From positions 1 through 25,424 of the forward strand of contig JAJKIL010000110.1 in NCBI GenBank assembly GCA_021154515.1: a DNA stretch of 25,424 nucleotides. The letters are read 5' to 3'. Positions within the stretch are counted from its first letter, which is position 1; the number at the start of each line of letters is the position of its first letter. Of this stretch, positions 15,313 through 23,420 are shown piece by piece. Origin of the DNA: Niastella sp. GTDB taxonomy: Bacteria > Bacteroidota > Bacteroidia > Chitinophagales > Chitinophagaceae. The translations under genes were made by a program, and so were the position numbers. Under the pieces are notes generated by a model. The model was not told the origin of the DNA, searched no databases, and saw only the letters and a list, made by a program, of their open reading frames with translations.

Positions 15313-16680
15313 TTATTTTATATCCGGAACGGGGAACAGGATGCCGCCAAACAGCAGGTATGCCCATAACAAGGTCCAGAGGATGTTAAAGAACTGCGCC
15401 CCGATAAATGCCAGCGCCGGGCGGCCGCCTTCGGTTTTTACCAGGTCGCCAAACCGGGCTTCCAACCCAATAGATACAAAGGCAAGGGCAAACCATATGG
15501 TGCGAAGCCCTTTTAGTGTTCCACCTACATTGGCAGTAAGAGTTGTAGGGATCAGAAAAGAGAATACCAGGGAAGCAGCCACAAAGCCCAACACAAATTT
15601 TGGAAAGCGTTCCCATACCACGCCTATGCCCGGCGTTTCTGTCGTTTGTGACGTTGGGTTTTTGCGGTATGTCCACCAGATGGCTATGAAGAACGCAGCC
15701 ACGCCAATCAATACATTCTGGGAGAATTTAACGATCACCCCGGCTTTGGCGGCCTTCTCCCCTACCAGTTCGGCCGCAGCTGATACAGTGGCCGTTGTAT
15801 CCAGGGTTCCACCCAGCCAGGCGCCGCCAACGATCTCCGGCATATGCAGCACCTTAATGAGCCAGGGTTGCAACACCATCATGGGAACCGCTACCAGCAG
15901 CACGATCGTGGTTACATACGACAATTTCTTTTTATCGCCTTTAATGGCGCCGGCGGCCACAATAGCTGCGGATACGCCACAAATGGCCACAGCCGAGGCA
16001 AGGATAACGCCAAATTCATCGTCTACTTTTAATTTCCGGCTTATCCATAACGCTACAAACCAAACGACGCTCACCACCAGCACCGATTGCAAAAGACCGG
16101 GCATACCGGCTTTAATGATATCAGTGAACAAAGTGCCGGCGCCCAGGATGATCAATCCGGTTTTTATAAAGAATTCCGAGCGGGCTGCCTCTTTCAGCCA
16201 AACAGGTAATTTAATTACATTACCAAACAACAAACCCAGTACCAGGGCAAAGATCACATACTCCAATCCGTAATAATCAACCAGTTTATTACCTGCAATC
16301 ACCTGCGCAATAATGGCCAGTACATAGATCAGGGAGAACCCTGCCGCAAAATTCTTAATGCTGCCACCTGATAAACCAATGGCGGTTCCACTCAGTACCA
16401 GGATGATTAACCAGGTTTGAAGGATCAACAGCATATTTTTAAACGATAATACTTTATCGGTCAATTCACTGGTATTCGCCCATTGATACACCGGCAATTG
16501 CAATTTGAAACCGGTCACCAGCGTGGTTAAGAGCAGGATGGCAATGATGACGAAACCGCCAATGGTCACGGCCCAGATGTCTTCTGTAAATGCTGCAAAG
16601 AAGGGTTTCTTTGTGGGAACAGGTTCATGGGTTATTTCGCTGGTTGTTATGTTGTTTACGTTTACATTCTGGTACGACAT
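15313..16680 (-). CDS. YeiH-family putative sulfate exporter (membrane protein)
   Basis: A 455-residue integral membrane protein with about ten to twelve hydrophobic segments and a short polar N-terminus. The family hallmark region ILASAVAICGVSAAIVAAGA is present, together with IVGGAWLGGTLDTTATVSAA and KFSQNVLIGVAAFFIAIWW. This matches the conserved UPF0324/YeiH family, often annotated as putative sulfate exporters; that function is weakly supported in general. It is larger than classic YeiH (about 350 residues), with an extra N-terminal stretch including a further membrane segment (DIWAVTIGGFVIIAILLLTTL). Starting 55 bp after the FAD oxidoreductase stop, it is probably co-transcribed with it. 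Proximity to the SoxCD-like genes makes sulfate or sulfite export attractive but unproven. Confidence 0.88.
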   Translation of the reverse strand: MSYQNVNVNNITTSEITHEPVPTKKPFFAAFTEDIWAVTIGGFVIIAILLLTTLVTGFKLQLPVYQWANTSELTDKVLSFKNMLLILQTWLIILVLSGTAIGLSGGSIKNFAAGFSLIYVLAIIAQVIAGNKLVDYYGLEYVIFALVLGLLFGNVIKLPVWLKEAARSEFFIKTGLIILGAGTLFTDIIKAGMPGLLQSVLVVSVVWFVALWISRKLKVDDEFGVILASAVAICGVSAAIVAAGAIKGDKKKLSYVTTIVLLVAVPMMVLQPWLIKVLHMPEIVGGAWLGGTLDTTATVSAAAELVGEKAAKAGVIVKFSQNVLIGVAAFFIAIWWTYRKNPTSQTTETPGIGVVWERFPKFVLGFVAASLVFSFLIPTTLTANVGGTLKGLRTIWFALAFVSIGLEARFGDLVKTEGGRPALAFIGAQFFNILWTLLWAYLLFGGILFPVPDIK

Positions 16681-16735
16681 GTTATAATTATTTATTAGCT
16701 GTAGGGATCCCGTTAGTTAAGTTAATATTTTCTGT

Positions 16736-18181
16736 TTAATCTTTCTTTATATCAATTGCAAATACATCGTGCAGGGCTTTGCGTGCTGCATGATAGCCGC
16801 ACATGCCATGTACCCCCCCGCCCGGTGGCGTTGAGGAGGAACAGATGTATATTCCATTGGCTGGTGTGGTGTAAGGCGACCAGCGGATAGCCGGCCGGGT
16901 ATACAATTGCCTGAGGTCGATAATGCCACCATTGATATCGCCGCCGATATAGTTAGGATTATATGCTTCCAATTGCTGTGTATTGAAAGTATGCCGCGCC
17001 AGGATCAGGTCTTTGAATCCCGGGGCAAACCGCTCCACCTGGTTTTCGATGGCAGTTGTCATATCGTTGGTGGAACCATTTGGTACATGGCAATAGGCCC
17101 AGGCTGTGTGTTTACCAGCGGGGGCCCGTGTTGCATCAAACACACTCGGTTGGGCGAGTAATACAAATGGCTTCTCCGGGTGGACACCTGCTGAAGATAA
17201 CCGTTCACTTTCAACGATCTCTTCTATCGTATTTCCTATGTGCACGGTTCCAGCCTGGCGACATTCGGGCGCCGTGAACGGGATTGGTTCCTGCAATGCC
17301 CAGTCAATTTTAAATACGCCCATGCCATACCGGTATCGCTGTAATTGTTTTGTATATGTTTGGGAGAACCGGTCACCGGCGATCTGTAATAATTGTTTTG
17401 GCGTAACATCGAACAACACCGCTTTTGCTGCCGGCAACTGATTGATTGAACTTATATAACTGTTCGTTTCTATTTTTCCGCCTAATGAAACAAAGTAGGA
17501 TGCGAGTGCATTGGCTATAGATGCCGATCCGCCTTTTGGTACCGGCCAGCCTTTTAGATGACCAGCCGTCATTAAAACCAAACCAATAGCCGAAGTGGCT
17601 GCATTGGTCAATGGTTGTATGGAATGCGCCGCCATGCCGGCCAACAAACCTTTTGCTTTTGCCGTATGAAATTCACGTGATAAATAGTTGGCGGAAGTCA
17701 ATGCCTTCAGTCCGAACTGAGCCATCGACAAAGGATGTTTGGGAAAATGGAAAGGGCCCAGGATATCAGGCGCTATCTCGGGCCAGATCTTTGTTATTGG
17801 TTGGATCAGTTTTATATAGGCTTGTTCATCTTTGCCCAGCAACCGGGCAGTTTCTTCAATGGATGTCTTCAGCACCGCTGCCGTGCCATCATCAAAGGGA
17901 TGCGCAGCTGCCACATCGGGGTAAATAAATTCCAGCCCATGTTCCTGCAACGGCAATTGCGACATAAACGGAGAGGCCACGGCCATGGGATGGATGGCCG
18001 AGCAAATATCATGTAAATAGCCGGGCAGGGTAATTTCAGCCGTGCGCAATCCACCGCCAATTGTTTCCTTCCCCTCCAGCAACAGCACCGATACCCAGGC
18101 CTGTTGTAAAGTGATGGCGGCAGCCAGTCCATTAGGTCCTGCTCCTACTACTATAGCGTCGTATGTGCTCATTACATTCAT
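16736..18181 (-). CDS. Phytoene-dehydrogenase-like FAD-dependent oxidoreductase
   Basis: A 481-residue flavoprotein of the phytoene desaturase / PYROXD2-like (COG1233) type. The N-terminal Rossmann fold has GAGPNG at 13-18, an acidic strand end (LLLEGKETIGGGLRT) and the FAD-binding GG. The C-terminal FAD motif is ICSSSTPPGGGVHGMCGYHA. An in-frame ATG three codons in (18172) is an equally good start. Members oxidise or isomerise hydrophobic substrates such as carotenoids and polyprenyl chains, but no carotenoid genes are nearby, so the substrate is unknown. It lies 285 bp after the SoxC-like gene, separated by repeat arrays, and directly upstream of the YeiH-like gene. Confidence 0.88.
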   Translation of the reverse strand: MNVMSTYDAIVVGAGPNGLAAAITLQQAWVSVLLLEGKETIGGGLRTAEITLPGYLHDICSAIHPMAVASPFMSQLPLQEHGLEFIYPDVAAAHPFDDGTAAVLKTSIEETARLLGKDEQAYIKLIQPITKIWPEIAPDILGPFHFPKHPLSMAQFGLKALTSANYLSREFHTAKAKGLLAGMAAHSIQPLTNAATSAIGLVLMTAGHLKGWPVPKGGSASIANALASYFVSLGGKIETNSYISSINQLPAAKAVLFDVTPKQLLQIAGDRFSQTYTKQLQRYRYGMGVFKIDWALQEPIPFTAPECRQAGTVHIGNTIEEIVESERLSSAGVHPEKPFVLLAQPSVFDATRAPAGKHTAWAYCHVPNGSTNDMTTAIENQVERFAPGFKDLILARHTFNTQQLEAYNPNYIGGDINGGIIDLRQLYTRPAIRWSPYTTPANGIYICSSSTPPGGGVHGMCGYHAARKALHDVFAIDIKKD

Positions 18182-18216
18182 TTATTAATCGTGAATCGGT
18201 CTCGGCTAAGCCGAGA

Positions 18217-18286
<70 letters not shown>

Positions 18287-18428
18287 GGCCTCGCGATAAT
18301 ACTCAAACTCTTAATTTTTCAACCTTCCAATCTCCTACTTCCTATCTCTTATCAATTGTTTCCTTTATCAACCCTTTCAACTCTATCAACCGCCTACTTT
18401 CTTCCTCTAAACCATCTTCTACCTCGTT

Positions 18429-18480
18429 AACTTGTCAACTTGCCAACTTGTCAACTTGTTAACTTGTCAACTCGTCAACT
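18429..18480 (+). repeat. Octamer tandem repeat, (AACTTGTC)6, overlapping a gene end
   Basis: Six 8-base units (AACTTGTC, AACTTGCC, AACTTGTC, AACTTGTT, AACTTGTC, AACTCGTC) and a partial AACT. The array runs into the 3' end of the SoxC-like gene: its stop (18467-18469) and last codons (L-T-S) lie inside the units. The sequence between this and the heptamer array (about 18301-18428) is pyrimidine-rich on the plus strand. Confidence 0.85.
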
Positions 18481-19738
18481 CCGCCTTAAACAACACCCGC
18501 CCATCCCTCTCTATTAACCACGAAGTAACCGGATTCAAATGATACCCACCCATATCTTTTCCTCTTGCATCGATCAATTGCTTCATGGTTGGCTGCATAT
18601 AACCAGTTTCATCAATGGCACGGCTCATCAATTCGGCTGCGCCGCCTTTCCATTCCCATAAGTAACGGAAGGCCGTATGTGCTTTATCCAACACCGGGTC
18701 CTGTAATCTTGCATCGTTCCAGGTTTTGCCGCCATCGGTGCTTACTTCCACTTTATAAATTTTTCCGCGGCCGCTCCAGGCAATGCCACGAATTTCCATC
18801 CAGCCTTTTTGCAGCTGTTGCGGATAAGCGGGGTATGTAATAATAGAGCGCGCATCCATTACAAAGCTAAACTGTCTGACCTTTCCATCTTTCACGCCCT
18901 CGGTATATTTGGCCGTTTCTTCCCGCGTCATAAATGGCTGGTCGCTTAACTCGATCCGCCGCAACCATTTTACACTGGTATTTCCCTCCCAACCAGGCAG
19001 CAATAATCTGGCCGGGTAACCCTGCTCGGGGCGAATTGCTTCCCCATTCTGAGCGTAGGCGATCATGGCGTCTTCCCAACCTTTGCTCACCGGTATACTG
19101 CGCGACATAACAGCCGCATCTGATCCTTCTGCCAAAAACCAGCTGGCCGTGGTCTTTACGCCTACTTCCCTGAACAGCGTCGACAACATGACGCCTGTCC
19201 ATTCACTTTGACTGGTGAGACCGCAAATTTCCTGGGGCGTCATTTCTTCTTTACCGCCCCGGTAATTACCTGAACATTCTACAAAGAAGATCCGGGTCAC
19301 AGATGGAAAGCGTTTAAGATCGGCCAGCGAAAACACCAGCGGCTTTTTTACCATGCCGTGTAGGGTCAGTGAATAACTGTGGGGATCAATCACCGGCACA
19401 CCGGCATGATGCCGCTCATAATGCAGGTCTGATGGAGTGATGGTCCCAAACAGGTCCTGCAGCGGGGTACGGGAAGATGTATCCGAGGGCTTTTTTACGA
19501 GCGTTTCAAATTTCGACCGCGTGCCCAGCACGCCCGGTGGTGGCCCCTGTACTTTTGTAGGATCACTTATTTTTAACTCAGCCTGCGTAATGGCTTTTTG
19601 CACCACTTGTCCGTAGGATGACTTCAATAATACCACGGCCGCAGTAGCAGCGCCACCCAGCAATACTCTTCTGCTGATGGATTTACCCTTTGATCCTTTA
19701 TCCTGATCTATCTCCTTTTTATCTCCTTTCATTTGCAT
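18467..19738 (-). CDS. SoxC-like sulfite dehydrogenase, molybdopterin-dependent (Tat-exported)
   Basis: A molybdopterin oxidoreductase of the sulfite oxidase family, closest to SoxC. From the ATG at 19738 it has 423 residues. A TTG at 19762, overlapping the stop of the upstream cytochrome gene (TTGA), would add eight residues. The Tat signal SISRRVLLGGAATAAVVLL has its twin arginines at 23-24. The Moco-binding cysteine is Cys155 in FFVECSGN; GWEGNTSVKWLRRIELSDQP and MTREETAKYT are SoxC-typical. The C-terminal part is the dimerisation domain (EVSTDGGKTWNDA). It should oxidise sulfite or protein-bound sulfane in the periplasm and pass electrons to the cytochrome encoded just upstream. The stop codon lies inside an octamer repeat array, so the last few residues may vary between strains. 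Confidence 0.9.
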   Translation of the reverse strand: MQMKGDKKEIDQDKGSKGKSISRRVLLGGAATAAVVLLKSSYGQVVQKAITQAELKISDPTKVQGPPPGVLGTRSKFETLVKKPSDTSSRTPLQDLFGTITPSDLHYERHHAGVPVIDPHSYSLTLHGMVKKPLVFSLADLKRFPSVTRIFFVECSGNYRGGKEEMTPQEICGLTSQSEWTGVMLSTLFREVGVKTTASWFLAEGSDAAVMSRSIPVSKGWEDAMIAYAQNGEAIRPEQGYPARLLLPGWEGNTSVKWLRRIELSDQPFMTREETAKYTEGVKDGKVRQFSFVMDARSIITYPAYPQQLQKGWMEIRGIAWSGRGKIYKVEVSTDGGKTWNDARLQDPVLDKAHTAFRYLWEWKGGAAELMSRAIDETGYMQPTMKQLIDARGKDMGGYHLNPVTSWLIERDGRVLFKAELTS

Positions 19739-19758
19739 TTTCGAATTTTTACCATTGT

Positions 19759-20355
19759 TCAACGTACTTCAGGTCCACCCTTTCGATCATCAGGGATGAA
19801 CCGGTTTTGCGCCGGCATCACCACCATAGGTAATGTTTTTGCATTCATCACTTCCTTTTCACCGATCACTTTATTCGCCTGCAACAGGAAGGCCGTCAGC
19901 TGATACACTTCTTCATTGGTCAATGAACCTGGTTCATTATAGGGCATGGCCCGCCGTACATAATCGAATAACGTGGTGGCATAAGGCCAGTAATTACCGA
20001 TGGTTTTGTTTTTGCCCGGCTTCGTACTGATCAAAACCGGCCCCAACAGTTTTGCCTCGGGTGAAGTTGTATCTGTACCATGACAGGCCACGCATTTGGA
20101 CAGATAGATGGCTTTGCCTGCTATGGCGCTGCCTTCACCTGCCGGCAACCCGGTTCCATCTGGCCGCACATCTATATCTATCTTTTTAATTTCCTCAGGG
20201 GAAGCTGGCCGGCCGAGCTGAAAGCTGGACGGCCAGTTGGTTGAGTCTATTTTTATAGTTTTACCTTCTGCAGTTACTATAACATGCAGCGAGTCACTAT
20301 TACTATTACACGACCACACAATAAGATAACTACAAACGATCCATAATTTGTTCAT
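19759..20355 (-). CDS. SoxD-like monohaem cytochrome c lipoprotein
   Basis: A 198-residue c-type cytochrome. The N-terminus (LWIVCSYLIVWSC) looks like a lipoprotein signal with Cys16 lipidated. The haem site is Cys88-Val-Ala-Cys91-His92, and Met137 in RRAMPYNEPGSL is the probable distal ligand. SoxD-type features surround it: GTGLPAGEGSAIAGKAIYLSKC, KTIGNYWPYATTLFDYVRR, and the tail TLPMVVMPAQNRFIPDDR. It should accept electrons from the SoxC-like enzyme encoded immediately downstream. Classical SoxD is described as a dihaem protein; this one has a single CxxCH and a membrane anchor. It starts 8 bp after the DoxX-like gene A, deep in the operon. Confidence 0.9.
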   Translation of the reverse strand: MNKLWIVCSYLIVWSCNSNSDSLHVIVTAEGKTIKIDSTNWPSSFQLGRPASPEEIKKIDIDVRPDGTGLPAGEGSAIAGKAIYLSKCVACHGTDTTSPEAKLLGPVLISTKPGKNKTIGNYWPYATTLFDYVRRAMPYNEPGSLTNEEVYQLTAFLLQANKVIGEKEVMNAKTLPMVVMPAQNRFIPDDRKGGPEVR

Positions 20356-20363
20356 ACCCTTGC

Positions 20364-22046
20364 TTAATATTTTCCTGCCTGTAAACTACTTTCTGATAAA
20401 GCATATGGACGGTTAATACGATCGAGCACTACATAAATGGAATCTTTATTTTCGTTGACACCCGTTAAGATCACGCGTGATCCATCTGTTGTTTCGTAAT
20501 GCAACAGCATCCGGTTGCGCTTTTCATTTTTGGGCGCTTCGGCAAATTCGCGGTCCCTCCTGGTTGATGCAGCCCGGTGATCGATCATCGCTACTTCATT
20601 ACCAATGTTTTTCCAGGCTTCTTTTGGAATGAACTTATCCGCGGTATCCTTTTGCTTTGTTGTTTTTGCTTCTTTCTTTTTATTTCTATCTGAGTTCAGA
20701 TTCTGATCAGTACCACCATCGCCGCCAACACCTGCTGCACGATTTCTTCTATCGGGGATGTCTTTGTATTTATCTTCCAGGTATAATACGTTGTTTACCG
20801 TATCGGCATAGTAATGAAACACCCGTTGTCCACCGCCTACGCCAGTCAATTCAAACGTGCGGTTGATATCGCGCTGCGGGTCGCCGCCGCCATTTGACAG
20901 ATCAAGCGCTGTTGGTTTATTAATGCGGAAGGTAAGACTGCTCCATTTTTCAAAAGTGGCTTCCTGCCAACGAACCGTATCGAGCGGATTGTAAGCAATG
21001 GATTTATTGTTGATACGAAACTCCGTAACCGCATAATTTCCGCGCAATTGTTTTATTCCTGCAACTGAAGGTTGTTTATAGGGATCGTACAAGAAGTTTA
21101 CGAGTTGTAAATAGAACAATACTACCAGGAAGATAAAGATGGTAGCGGCCTTCAATCCTACCCGGGCAAAGCGTTGCCATTTTGCGTTGAAAACGGGATA
21201 GAAATTCACCGGCACCGTATTCCTTTCCAGGATGAGCAGGTTGTATATTTTCGGTACATCCTGTACTAATAAAAATGCAGCCAGCAATACAAAATAACTG
21301 CTGTACACATGCACGCCGCCATCATAGGCAAAATTCACATACACAATATCGCCGAGCGCACCAAACAACAGGATAGAACCAATTGTGGTTGTACGTCTGA
21401 AGAATAATAAAGAACCAGCTGCTACTTCCACCACCCCGGCAAAGATCTGGTACCAGGGTACAATACCGATAGATAACCAATACAATTTCTGGGCGGTCAT
21501 ATCCCCTACATTGGTGTTCAGCACACCCCAGGAGGGATAAGGCATTTGCACCGGTAACAGTTTGGTGAAACCGAAACCAATGATACCAATCCCGGCTCGG
21601 TACCGTACTACTACCCGCAACCAGTAATACAACAGGTTGTATTCGGCGCGCGCTGTTTTACGACGGTTTACTATCCAGGTCCAGATAAAACCACCTGCTG
21701 TGGCTAGGATCAACGTAATGATCCAATTGGCATAACCCAGCAGCGTACTGCCAAACAATTTATTCCCAAACAGGTTGATGCCCGAACCAAAACGCGCAAT
21801 ATCATACAGGTCGCGGTAATGCAAATTGGTCCAGTCGATGTGAAGAAACAGCTTATACCACTCTGCACTATTCGGAATAGCAATACTGATAAAGAAAATA
21901 AAGGCTATTCTGAATAAGATCTTTTGGGTGGATGTCCATACTGAAGCAACCGGGGTGGTGGTTGAAGCAGCCTGGGTTTTTCCATTGCCGTTCACCGGCG
22001 TTGCCGGCGGCGCTGTTTCTATGTATGTATCTTGAACGAGTGACAT
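20364..22046 (-). CDS. DoxX-like membrane protein A with large C-terminal domain
   Basis: A 560-residue protein. After a Thr/Pro/Ala-rich cytosolic-looking N-terminus (1-38) come about eight membrane segments (for example 43-59, 104-126, 150-164, 189-215, 222-238, 250-263, 297-318) and a soluble C-terminal domain (about 320-560). The core shares YYWLRVVVRYRAGIG, GFTKLLPVQMPYPS and LNTNVGDMTAQKLYWLSIG with the neighbouring gene B, and resembles DoxX/DoxD-type four-helix membrane proteins. DoxD is a thiosulfate:quinone oxidoreductase subunit in Acidianus, which makes a redox role conceivable but unproven. Compared with B it has a polar insertion at about 428-512, very rich in Lys, Arg, Asp and Asn. 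It lies between gene B (18 bp gap) and the cytochrome gene (8 bp gap). Confidence 0.82.
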   Translation of the reverse strand: MSLVQDTYIETAPPATPVNGNGKTQAASTTTPVASVWTSTQKILFRIAFIFFISIAIPNSAEWYKLFLHIDWTNLHYRDLYDIARFGSGINLFGNKLFGSTLLGYANWIITLILATAGGFIWTWIVNRRKTARAEYNLLYYWLRVVVRYRAGIGIIGFGFTKLLPVQMPYPSWGVLNTNVGDMTAQKLYWLSIGIVPWYQIFAGVVEVAAGSLLFFRRTTTIGSILLFGALGDIVYVNFAYDGGVHVYSSYFVLLAAFLLVQDVPKIYNLLILERNTVPVNFYPVFNAKWQRFARVGLKAATIFIFLVVLFYLQLVNFLYDPYKQPSVAGIKQLRGNYAVTEFRINNKSIAYNPLDTVRWQEATFEKWSSLTFRINKPTALDLSNGGGDPQRDINRTFELTGVGGGQRVFHYYADTVNNVLYLEDKYKDIPDRRNRAAGVGGDGGTDQNLNSDRNKKKEAKTTKQKDTADKFIPKEAWKNIGNEVAMIDHRAASTRRDREFAEAPKNEKRNRMLLHYETTDGSRVILTGVNENKDSIYVVLDRINRPYALSESSLQAGKY

Positions 22047-22064
22047 AGTTTTGAATTTTTAAGA

Positions 22065-23405
22065 CTACAGTTTTAATGATTTACTCCGTCCGGCACGTTC
22101 CACTTCTTTCAACAGGTATTTTTTATTGATCCGTTGTACCGTCGCAAATACCGAATCCCTGTTTTCATTTACCCCGTACAATTGAATTGTACTGTCATTG
22201 GGTCTTGTATAATGCAATTGCAACTGCTCATCCTTATAAAACTTATTCTTATTCTGCAGGGTCAGCAACTGGTTCACGGTATCTACGGTATAGCTGTAAT
22301 AATGCCGGCCAATCGCGCCTTCCAGTTCATAGGTTTTGTCGGCATCGGCGGCATTGATCCTTTCCACATTGTTCGAATCGATGTGCACCGGTCTATTCGA
22401 TCTTATACTGATCGTATTCCATTCTTCAAACACCACATCCTGCCAGCGAACCGGATCGAATCTGGAATAAGCGATGGTATCTGCATTGATGCGGAAATAA
22501 CTTACATTGTAAATACCGGCAGTTTTTGGCAGCCCTTTTGTCACCGGAAACTGATATGGATCGTGCTTATAACCGGTGGCTGTTTTAAAACTATACAGCA
22601 ATACAAAAAAGAAGACTGCGAACACTTTCAAACCAAAGCGTGCATATACCTGCCATTTGGCTGTAAAAACAGGGCGAAATCGATTTGGGGTAGTTGGTTT
22701 CTGTAATACCAACAGGGTAACGATCCGTTGCAGGTCCCAGCTCAACACAAAAAGCGCCAGTACGATCAAATATAAACTGTACACCACTTCCCCGCCTTCG
22801 TAGGCGATGTTCGACATAAACACATTGCCCGTGAACAACAAAATGACCACCGCGCCAACCGATGCTGTTTTTCTATACAGCAATAACAACCCGGCTACTA
22901 CTTCCACCAAACCCAGAAAGCTTTCATACCCCGGTACAATACCCAAACTGATGGAGAATAATTTCCACCGGGTAAAGTCGCCATAGTTAGTATTGAGGTT
23001 ACTCAATGATGGGTAGGGTGATTGAAGCGGAAACACTTTAATGAACCCATAAGCAATAACGCCGATAGCCAGTCTGTATCGAACGATCGCTCTTATCCAG
23101 TAATACAGGTTATTATAGGTGACTGTGCGATTACTATCAACAACTGTCCAGATGATAGCACCAATGGCAGCGATCGCAGCCACCATACCCCAGCCGGCAA
23201 AGCTTTGCGCACCGGAAATAAACTGTGGCATATAGTGTGCGAGCTGGAAGATATCGCCATACTTCAAATGCGCCCAGTTTATGGCAAATACCTGTTTGTA
23301 ATACCCCCAGTCGAATGGCACCGCCTGCACCAGAAAATAAATAAAGAAAAAACGGAAGGCAATTTTTTCATAGCCTTTCCATTGGTTTGTATGTTGCGCA
23401 TTCAT
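22065..23405 (-). CDS. DoxX-like membrane protein B with C-terminal domain
   Basis: A 446-residue paralogue of gene A downstream, aligning nearly end to end. It has about eight membrane segments, the shared core YYWIRAIVRYRLAIGVIAYG, GFIKVFPLQSPYPS, LNTNYGDFTRWKLFSISLG and VEVVAGLLLLYRK, then a beta-rich soluble part (about 305-446) with RFDPVRWQDVVFEEWNTISI and LYGVNENRDSVFATVQRINK. It lacks A's N-terminal extension and charged insertion. The tandem pair probably arose by duplication and may form a heterodimer. It starts 15 bp after the susD stop and ends 18 bp before gene A, firmly in the operon. Function is not established; DoxX-like annotation rests on the membrane core only. Confidence 0.82.
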   Translation of the reverse strand: MNAQHTNQWKGYEKIAFRFFFIYFLVQAVPFDWGYYKQVFAINWAHLKYGDIFQLAHYMPQFISGAQSFAGWGMVAAIAAIGAIIWTVVDSNRTVTYNNLYYWIRAIVRYRLAIGVIAYGFIKVFPLQSPYPSLSNLNTNYGDFTRWKLFSISLGIVPGYESFLGLVEVVAGLLLLYRKTASVGAVVILLFTGNVFMSNIAYEGGEVVYSLYLIVLALFVLSWDLQRIVTLLVLQKPTTPNRFRPVFTAKWQVYARFGLKVFAVFFFVLLYSFKTATGYKHDPYQFPVTKGLPKTAGIYNVSYFRINADTIAYSRFDPVRWQDVVFEEWNTISIRSNRPVHIDSNNVERINAADADKTYELEGAIGRHYYSYTVDTVNQLLTLQNKNKFYKDEQLQLHYTRPNDSTIQLYGVNENRDSVFATVQRINKKYLLKEVERAGRSKSLKL

Positions 23406-23420
23406 GGTGTGACTATTTTA

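Noticed and set aside
15341..16273. Long plus-strand open frame (about 310 codons) opposite the YeiH-like gene
   Set aside because: It is the antisense shadow of a well-conserved membrane protein gene. Its translation is low in recognisable structure and rich in Thr/Asn/Pro as expected from reverse-strand reading.
18201..18215. Palindrome CTCGGCTAAGCCGAG as a terminator for the sox-like operon
   Set aside because: The loop is too short for the full stem and no T-tract follows on either strand.
18467..19762. TTG start of the SoxC-like gene overlapping the cytochrome stop codon
   Set aside because: Translational coupling is possible, but ATG at 19738 gives a complete Tat signal and is preferred; the choice stays uncertain.
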